From JALZKA01 sp963786495 (GTDB lineage Bacteria > Actinomycetota > Thermoleophilia > Solirubrobacterales > 70-9): DNA of 64,000 nucleotides. This document shows, one piece after another, positions 58,247 to 64,000 of the stretch. Position 1 is the first letter of the stretch. Each line of letters begins with the position of its first letter. Location: the NCBI GenBank assembly GCA_963786495.1, contig CAWAZL010000002.1:1-64000 (forward strand), read 5' to 3'. Under the pieces are notes generated by a model. It had not been told where the DNA came from. It saw nothing but the letters and a program-made list of their open reading frames with translations, and ran no database searches. A program made the translations under genes and the position numbers.

Positions 58247-59665
58247 ATGGCTTCCAACAAATCCATCCGGGGCCCGCTCGGTGCGCTTTTTATGACGGCC
58301 GCGCTCCTCATCTCAGCGCAAACCGCAGATGCCAAGCAGTTTGAGGTTACGACTCGTCACGATCGCTACGAAGAGGAGTGCCCTGTCGGTGACTGCTCCC
58401 TCCGTGAGGCCGTCTTCGCCGCCGGCTTCACCCCAGGCCCCGACCGCATCATGCTCCCTTCCAAGAAGCGTTACCAGCTCTCGATCATGGATGTGGGCGT
58501 CGACTACACGAGCGGCGACCTCGACGTCTTCGAGAATTCGCTCACCGTGGTTCATCCCGGGCCGGGCAAGGCCACGATCGATTTCAACCCTGAGAACGAC
58601 GGTCTCCCTGACCCTCTGGATCGCATCTTCCACGTTTACCCCGATGGCGCTCTCACCCTTCGACGCATAAAGCTCACCGATGGCGGAGACCCGTCGGACT
58701 CGCCGGATGGCGGGGCGATCAGGGCATTCGGCGACCTCACCCTCAAGCATTCATCCGTGGTCGGCAACGAGTCCCCTGGATACGGCGGCGGCATCTTCAC
58801 CGGGCAGGGCGCAGCCCTCAGCCTCGTCGATTCCGTGGTCGCACGGAACACCGCCATAGTGGGAGGCGGGATCGTCCACTCGACCGAGGGGCAGCCCGAT
58901 CCACTATCCATCCGGCGCTCGACGATCTCCGGAAATGAGGCCGTTGGCGGAAACGGTGGAGGGATCTTCATGGACGCGTCGACGACGCGCGCATCGGTGA
59001 GCGACACTACGGTTTCTGGCAACCGTGCCGCCGTCTCAGGTGGCGGCTTTTGGTCCGAGGAGAGTCCGATCGATGTGACGGGCTCGACCTTCGTTCATAA
59101 CCGCGCTCGCGAAGCGGGCGGGGGCCTCGGCCTCAGGGGCTCCCCGATTTCGTTCCTGTCCAACTCGACCTTCGCGGCGAATCGCGCCGGAACGCGCGGC
59201 GGAGGACTGTACATCGACTCCCAAGCGTCGATCAACTCCGTGACCATCGCCGGCAACCAGGCAGGTATGGACGGCTCCATCCCCGCCGGGGGAGGCGTCT
59301 ACTCCTCCACCGGGGGCCATGCGACGGTGGAGAACTCCCTCTTCGCGCATAACACCGTGCGGCTGAACGGGACACATGCCCCGAACGACTGTGAGGGCGA
59401 CGATCCGTTTGTTTCGGCAGGGCACAACCTGCTTTCCACGCGCAAACTGTGCGCCGGCTTTCAGGAAGACACGGACCGTGTCAGTCGACGGCCGCGTCTC
59501 GGAGACCTGCGGTTCAACGGTGGGCCGACGGCGACCATCGCCCTGCTTTCAGACAGCCCCGCCATCGACCGGGCAAGCGAGTCCTCGCCCGATGTCGATC
59601 AGCGCGGGCGCCGGCGTCACGACCCCGACATCGGCGCCTTCGAGCGCACGGCTAAAGACCGATGA
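58247..59665 (+). CDS. Secreted CSLREA-domain beta-helix protein
   Basis: 472 residues. The signal peptide LGALFMTAALLISAQTADA precedes the CSLREA domain (GDCSLREAVFAAGFTPGPDRI), then repeated Gly-rich beta-helix rungs such as GYGGGIFTGQGAAL, VGGGIVHS, GNGGGIFMDAS and RGGGLYIDSQASI. Ends DPDIGAFERTAKDR. Probably exported to the surface as an adhesin or polysaccharide-binding protein, but no enzyme motif is visible. Forms a set with the next three genes. Intact. Confidence 0.85.
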   Translation: MASNKSIRGPLGALFMTAALLISAQTADAKQFEVTTRHDRYEEECPVGDCSLREAVFAAGFTPGPDRIMLPSKKRYQLSIMDVGVDYTSGDLDVFENSLTVVHPGPGKATIDFNPENDGLPDPLDRIFHVYPDGALTLRRIKLTDGGDPSDSPDGGAIRAFGDLTLKHSSVVGNESPGYGGGIFTGQGAALSLVDSVVARNTAIVGGGIVHSTEGQPDPLSIRRSTISGNEAVGGNGGGIFMDASTTRASVSDTTVSGNRAAVSGGGFWSEESPIDVTGSTFVHNRAREAGGGLGLRGSPISFLSNSTFAANRAGTRGGGLYIDSQASINSVTIAGNQAGMDGSIPAGGGVYSSTGGHATVENSLFAHNTVRLNGTHAPNDCEGDDPFVSAGHNLLSTRKLCAGFQEDTDRVSRRPRLGDLRFNGGPTATIALLSDSPAIDRASESSPDVDQRGRRRHDPDIGAFERTAKDR

Positions 59666-59721
59666 GCCGCAGATCACACCAGATTTCGACCGAAGCAATC
59701 ATCCAACCAAAGGAGAACCAG

Positions 59722-60018
59722 ATGGACATGTACGCAATCATTCGGCGAAATGGCTGGAAGTCGGGCGTCGATCTCGAGGAGGCGGCCGCGCGTTCGACCC
59801 AGGTGGGCGTCGAGGAGATGCCCGAGGACATTCGCTGGATCAGGAGCTACGTGCTCGCCGAGGAAGGCGGTTCCGTCGGAACGCTCTGCGTCTATGAGGC
59901 GTCGAGCCTCGACAAGATCCGTGAGCACGCCAAGCGCGCCAACCTCCCCGTCGACGAGATCGTCCCCATCGCGGACACAGTTGTGGTCCGGCCCGACCCG
60001 CAGCCGGCCCAGGTCTGA
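59722..60018 (+). CDS. DUF4242 (SCO4226-like nickel-binding) protein
   Basis: 98 residues: MYAIIRRNGWKSGVDLEEAA, DIRWIRSYVLAEEGGSVGTL and CVYEASSLDKIREHAKRANL. The family contains small dimers that bind nickel. AAAGGAG lies seven bases before ATG 59722; a longer frame from 59662 is less likely. Its TGA overlaps the next ATG (TGATG), so it is coupled to the RTX-bearing beta-helix protein. Role in this module is unknown. Confidence 0.8.
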   Translation: MDMYAIIRRNGWKSGVDLEEAAARSTQVGVEEMPEDIRWIRSYVLAEEGGSVGTLCVYEASSLDKIREHAKRANLPVDEIVPIADTVVVRPDPQPAQV

Positions 60019-61700
60019 TGCGCTGCGCTTCGAACATGCTCGCCCGCGCGTGCGCCCTGAGCCTCGCCGGTGTCGCCATCTGGGCGGCGCCGGCGAGTGC
60101 GACGAAGACCTACACGGTGAGTCGGGGCGATGATCCCGGTCTCAACGTCTGCTCCACCGCTGACTGCTCGCTGCGCGGTGCGGTCATCCAGGCCAACAGC
60201 AACCCCGGCGTAGACATCATCCGCCTCCCGGCGGGGACCTACAACCTCTCGATTCCGCGCACGAGCTACCCCACCTTCGGCGACCCCTACAAGGGCGACC
60301 TGGATATTCAGGACCCGGTCCACATCATTCCCAACGTGGACGGAGCGTCGGTCGTGATCGACGCGCACGGAAACACGACTGGAGACCGCGCTTTCGAACT
60401 GAACGATGCGCTCACCCTCGAGGACGCCGTGGTCCAGAACGGCCTGGCTCCGATCGATGGCGACAACGTCGCTCGCGGAGGCGGCTTCAAGGTGAACGAG
60501 GAAGGCTATCTCTCGATGCAAAACGGCGAGGTTGGGAGCAACTCGGTCAACCGGGCCGGTGCGGTGTCGGGCGAAGGGGGCGGGATCTGGGCGACCGGGG
60601 TCGTACGGCTCTACGGGGTCCGGGTCCACTCGAACCAGGCAACGGGTCCCGGCTTCGGCGGCGGCCTGTACTTCTACTCAACCGCGGACGTCTTGATCAA
60701 CGCGTCCACGTTGCACTTCAACACCGCAACCTTCGGCGCCGGAATCTCCGGTCGGGGTGGAACGCTCTCGCTCTACGGGTCCCGCGTCGGCAGAAACGAC
60801 GCCGGAGGCAGCGGCGGCGGCCTGTTCCTGATCGACGGCTCCGAAGCACAGCTCAAGAACACGAACGTCGACAACAACACCGTGCCAGGAGCGCCCGGGT
60901 ATGGCGGCGGCATCCGCGCCGTCGAGGCAAGCGCGAGGCTGGAGAGCACGACTGTGACCAAGAATATTGCTGCAGAGGGCGGCGGCATCTCGATTTCCAA
61001 TGATCCGGGAGGCTTCCCTGGACAACTCACGTTGAAGAACTCGATCGTCGCCGGGAACATGGACAGTGACGCCTCGGACGGCCTGCACGAAGACTGCCGC
61101 GATCAGGGCGGTGGAAATACTCTCAGTGAAGGCGGCAACCTCGTCGGTTATCAGCCGAATTGCGTGATCAACGCATTGCCCGGTGATCAGATCGGAGGTG
61201 GTATCGGAGGCGACGAGCCCCCGATCATCCCCGTGCTGCAAGGCGAGGGGTTTTACGGCGGCATGAACGGCATGCTCTCCACTGCGCTCGACCGGAGGAG
61301 CCCCGCGGTGGACGCCGTGCCCAAAGCCGCGGATTGCCCGGCGACTGACATACGCGGCGTCCCACGGCCCCAGGGTCCGAGATGCGACAGCGGCGCCTAC
61401 GAGCTGGCGTACTGCGGCGGGAAGGTCGTGAACCGAGTCGGGACTTCGTTCGTCGACACCTCGTCGGATTCGGATCTGGAGCCCACCGACCAAGGCGATG
61501 GAGTTCTGGGACTCAAGGGCAGTGACTCCCTCGCAGGTGCCGCTGACAACGATGGCCTCTGCGGAGGCGGGGGGAACGACACGCTCAAGGGCGGCGACGG
61601 GAACGACAAGCTCATCGGCGGCAGGGGTGACGACGTCTGCGTCGGAGGCCCCGGCGCTGACGAGGCAGTGGGCTGTGAAGTCGAGAGGTCGATCCCGTGA
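60018..61700 (+). CDS. Secreted CSLREA-type beta-helix protein with C-terminal RTX calcium repeats
   Basis: 560 residues. Signal peptide ARACALSLAGVAIWAAPASA. The CSLREA motif is degenerate (DCSLRGAVIQANSNPGVDII, Glu to Gly). Many beta-helix rungs follow: GGGFKVNEEG, GEGGGIWATG, GGSGGGLFLIDGSEA and EGGGISISNDPG. The C-terminus has nonapeptide RTX-like repeats, GGGGNDTLKGGDGNDKLIGG then RGDDVCVGG, expected to bind calcium. An exported protein with both a Sec signal and RTX repeats. Intact and coupled to the next gene by GTGA overlap. Confidence 0.82.
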   Translation: MRCASNMLARACALSLAGVAIWAAPASATKTYTVSRGDDPGLNVCSTADCSLRGAVIQANSNPGVDIIRLPAGTYNLSIPRTSYPTFGDPYKGDLDIQDPVHIIPNVDGASVVIDAHGNTTGDRAFELNDALTLEDAVVQNGLAPIDGDNVARGGGFKVNEEGYLSMQNGEVGSNSVNRAGAVSGEGGGIWATGVVRLYGVRVHSNQATGPGFGGGLYFYSTADVLINASTLHFNTATFGAGISGRGGTLSLYGSRVGRNDAGGSGGGLFLIDGSEAQLKNTNVDNNTVPGAPGYGGGIRAVEASARLESTTVTKNIAAEGGGISISNDPGGFPGQLTLKNSIVAGNMDSDASDGLHEDCRDQGGGNTLSEGGNLVGYQPNCVINALPGDQIGGGIGGDEPPIIPVLQGEGFYGGMNGMLSTALDRRSPAVDAVPKAADCPATDIRGVPRPQGPRCDSGAYELAYCGGKVVNRVGTSFVDTSSDSDLEPTDQGDGVLGLKGSDSLAGAADNDGLCGGGGNDTLKGGDGNDKLIGGRGDDVCVGGPGADEAVGCEVERSIP

Positions 61701-62170
61701 TTCGCGCTCTGCGAAAGGCGGCTGGCGGCGCTGGCCCGATGCGAACGATGCTGGGTTGTCTCACGGCGCTAGTCCTCTTGAGCACCGCCGCGACCGCCGA
61801 GGCCGCCACTTACGCCGGGCATTTCAAAGGCTTGCCGGACTCAACGATCTTCCTGACGTTCGACAGGCAGGGCGGGCGCCTCTACCTGGATCAGCTCGAT
61901 TGGGATGGCACACCATGGCTCTGCCAGAACGGCACGGACGTGCTCGGAGCTAGCTACTACTTCGACCCACCCGAGGGCCGGGTGAAACACCGCGGTTTTC
62001 GCGTCCGTCGGACGGCACCGGAGAACAATTCCGTGTTCCGGGTTGCAGGAGAGCTCCGAGAGCAGAACAACGCCAAGGGCGAACTCAAGTTCACGAGCAA
62101 TGGCTTCGACTCTGGCGACGGCGTCTGTACCACCGGCGCCCTTGAGTGGACCGCCAGCAAAGGGGCTTGA
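61697..62170 (+). CDS. Small secreted protein coupled to beta-helix protein
   Basis: 157 residues, or about 143 if ATG 61739 is used. Signal peptide TMLGCLTALVLLSTAATAEA. The mature part is beta-rich (YAGHFKGLPDSTIFLTFDRQ, GGRLYLDQLDWDGTPWLCQN, GFRVRRTAPENNSVFRVAGEL, GVCTTGALEWTASKGA) with two Cys (WLCQN, GVCTT). No family recognised. GTG 61697 overlaps the preceding TGA. Tail to tail with radA. Confidence 0.7.
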   Translation: MIRALRKAAGGAGPMRTMLGCLTALVLLSTAATAEAATYAGHFKGLPDSTIFLTFDRQGGRLYLDQLDWDGTPWLCQNGTDVLGASYYFDPPEGRVKHRGFRVRRTAPENNSVFRVAGELREQNNAKGELKFTSNGFDSGDGVCTTGALEWTASKGA

Positions 62171-62192
62171 CCAAGTACCCGGATGCGTTAGC

Positions 62193-63582
62193 TCAAGCGG
62201 CCCGAGCCGCAACCTGGCGGCCGAACGCGGCGCCGAGCGCAGCGCGGATGGCCGACTGAGGAGCGAGTCCTTTCATGGGCTCGCGCTCGGGTGGACCGAG
62301 CACCGGTGAGAGGCCGAACTTTGCTGCCTCGGCCAAACGGCGGTCGGCGTGGCCAACCGAGCGGAGCTCGCCCGTGAGCCCCACCTCGCCGAAGCAGGCG
62401 AGCGGAGTGCCCGTCGAGTCGGCGAGCGGCTCGCCGCGATGCGCCGAAACGACGGCGAGTGCGACGGCCAAGTCCGCGCCCGGCTCGTCCACGCGGACCC
62501 CGCCGGCCACGTTCACGAAGACGTCGGCGCTGGCGAGGCCCGGGCCGCCATGGCGTGCGAGGACGGCCAGGATCATCGCCAGGCGGTTGCGGTCGACGCC
62601 GTTCGCGACCCGGCGGGGCGGGACGATCTCGGTGGGCGCGACGAGGGCCTGGACCTCGACGAGCAGCGGGCGCGTGCCCTCCATCGAGCACAGGACGACC
62701 GAGCCGGGCGCCGCCGACGCCTCGCCGACAAAGCGCGCCGACGGGTCTTCGACCTCGACCAGGCCGCCCCCGCGCATCTCGAAGACACCCACCTCACTTG
62801 TGGCGCCGAAGCGGTTCTTGAGCGCTCGCAGCGTGCGGAAGCTGCGCTCGCGCTCGCCCTCGAAGAAGAGCACGCAGTCCACCAGGTGCTCGAGGACGCG
62901 CGGTCCCGCTACGGCTCCTTCTTTCGTCACGTGCCCCACCAGGATCACGGCGCTGCCGATGCGCTTCGCGACCTCGAGAATCGCGTTGGCTGCCTCGCGA
63001 ACCTGGCCGACGGAGCCGGGCGCGCCCGTCATCCCTTCGGAGTGGAGGGTCTGGATCGAGTCGATCACGCAGGCGTCGGGCTGCTCGGCCTCCAGGGTGG
63101 CAAGGACGTTCTCGAGGGACGTCTCGGTGACTGTGGGAACTGCGAGCGCCCCCTCCCCCAGCCGCTCGGCACGCATACGGACCTGCGCCGCCGATTCCTC
63201 GCCGGAGACGTAGAGCGTCCGGCGGCCCGCCGCGGCCATGTTGCCCAGGGCCATCCCGGTGATCGTTGACTTGCCGATCCCCGGCGACCCGCCCAGGAGC
63301 ACAAGCGAGCCGGGCACGAGGCCGCCGCCCAGGACGCGGTCGAGCTCGTCGATACCGGTGAGAAGCCTTTGCTCGGCGGGCGCCGAGACGTCGCGGAGCG
63401 GCACGGGCTTTGCCGCGGAGCCTTTCGAGCGGCTCAGACGGCCGCTCGCCGCCGGCTTCGCCAGTTTCCCTCGGGGCCTCGACGAGCGTGTTCCATTCCT
63501 CGCAGCCGGCGCACTGCCCCGCCCAGCGGAGCGCCTCATGCCCGCAGGACTGACAGACGTATGCGGTGTTCTTTGCCACCAC
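62193..63582 (-). CDS. radA: DNA repair protein RadA (Sms), frameshifted
   Basis: Branch-migration helicase of recombination. The N-terminal zinc ribbon reads YVCQSCGHEALRWAGQCAGC with two C-x2-C pairs. The RecA-like core has LLGGSPGIGKSTITGMALGN (Walker A) and the RadA KNRFG motif in LRALKNRFGATSE. The Lon-like C-terminal domain includes GVRVDEPGADLAVALAVVSA. One shift near 63440 separates the zinc domain. Begins ATG 63582. Normally followed by disA, here about 5.7 kb away. Confidence 0.93.
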
Positions 63583-63626
63583 CCCACACTAGGCGTGAGC
63601 GCCGACGGATTAGCCCCACTTCCCGC

Positions 63627-63676
63627 GCCGAACGTCCCTGAGCTATCGCTATAGCCGTAGTTCCGGGACGTTCGGC
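63627..63676. terminator. Inverted repeat hairpin at the end of the DUF559 gene
   Basis: GCCGAACGTCCC and GGGACGTTCGGC, 12-base perfect arms around a 26-base loop that holds a smaller GCTAT/ATAGC hairpin. The right arm lies in the DUF559 coding end. No T-run, so a terminator role is tentative. Confidence 0.4.
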
Positions 63677-64000
63677 GGGAGGAGGGCGACGAGGAGGCCC
63701 GGGTTCTCGTAGACATCGTCGCTTGGGATACGGCGAACGGTCCATCCCGCACCCGTCCATGCTCCCTCTTTACGCTCGTCCTCGCCTTTCTTGATGAAAC
63801 GGCCCTCCGTCGATTTCGACAATCAGGCGGTGTTGTGGCCAGCTCAAGTCGGCCTCCTCGCCGGCGACGTCTCGTTAACCTGGGCAGCTCCACGCCTGTG
63901 TCCCTGATGATCTGCAATGCCTGGATCTCGGCGCCGCTGCGAGCTCGTTCGATCGGCAACCCCGAATAGCTAGCCAGGGCGCGCCCAAGCTTCCTGACGC
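63649..64000 (-). CDS. DUF559/very-short-patch-repair-like endonuclease domain protein, partial and frameshifted
   Basis: Enters from the right edge. Joined frames read LPIERARSGAEIQALQIIRD, ADLSWPQHRLIVEIDGG, WTVRRIPSDDVYENPG and PPNVPEL, ending TAG at 63649-63651. The catalytic pattern of this fold (Glu, Asp in VEIDGG, and Q/K) is visible. Shifts near 63790 and 63870. Function unknown; such domains often sit in small host proteins or in mobile elements, but no transposase is seen. Confidence 0.55.

Noticed and set aside
63649..64000. Mobile element at the right edge based on the endonuclease domain
   Set aside because: No transposase, terminal repeats or target duplication seen; DUF559 proteins are common single genes.

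Overview
The window is chromosomal DNA, clearly G+C rich, from what looks like an actinobacterium of the Thermoleophilia/Solirubrobacterales type. This is inferred from the mix of families: CarD, SigK/RskA-type sigma and anti-sigma pairs, a LuxR-HD-GYP regulator, CSLREA beta-helix proteins, a DUF4383 membrane protein and a TadE/TadG set. No 16S rRNA is present to confirm it. Many universally conserved genes (argS, tgt, gpmI, tpiA, pgk, gap, radA, disA) are broken by one-base shifts while the protein remains readable across frames. I read this as indel error in the assembly and annotate these as single genes.

Layout. 1-8.2 kb: exopolysaccharide genes (Wzz/tyrosine kinase, Wzy/WaaL-like ligase, LPFTG protein, priming sugar transferase, nucleotide-sugar epimerase) with argS in the middle. 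8.3-12.5 kb: CAP-domain protein, M48 protease, phosphoesterase, a lipoprotein and a Ser/Thr kinase. 12.6-18.3 kb: a minus-strand run gap-pgk-tpiA-gpmI-tgt with overlapping or nearly abutting genes. 18.3-24.1 kb: VOC protein, ABC exporter, two GH-A type glycosidases (one with an Asp-Pro linker and a Cys-rich basic tail) and a methyltransferase. 24.1-27 kb: rapZ-uvrC. 27-30.6 kb: cupredoxin lipoprotein, MaoC protein, lytic transglycosylase, a TadG-like/M15 peptidase protein and two TadE-like proteins. 30.7-33 kb: PiT phosphate transporter with its DUF47 partner and two small membrane proteins. 33-37 kb: wecB, hydrolase, pterin dehydratase, BtuF-like protein, rhomboid. 37.1-40 kb: two sigma/anti-sigma modules and DUF4383. 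40-42.7 kb: plsC-gpsA (probably fused) and an Fe-type alcohol dehydrogenase. 42.7-43.6 kb: tRNA-Thr, SoxR and a divergent DUF5519 gene.

From 43.7 kb to the end the minus strand carries a backbone also found in Firmicutes and other Actinobacteria: radA, disA, carD, ispD, ispF, cysS, rlmB, sigH. Accessory modules break it up. These are a beta-helix/DUF4242/RTX module and an HD-LuxR regulator (56.6-62.2 kb), a DUF389/PHP/secreted-protein group (51.6-54 kb), and an acyl-CoA ligase/Rho_N/SRPBCC/acyltransferase/ArsR group (46.6-51.1 kb).

The strongest leads are: the altered HIGH motif in ArgRS, the likely PlsC-GpsA fusion, the glycosidase C-terminal Cys-rich domain, the TadG-M15 polypeptide coupled to a transglycosylase, the HD-LuxR regulator with lost metal ligands, and a family of GGGGTC/GACCCC-type palindromes scattered at gene ends. 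No CRISPR array, insertion sequence or prophage was seen. No gene-free stretch exceeds about 300 bases.
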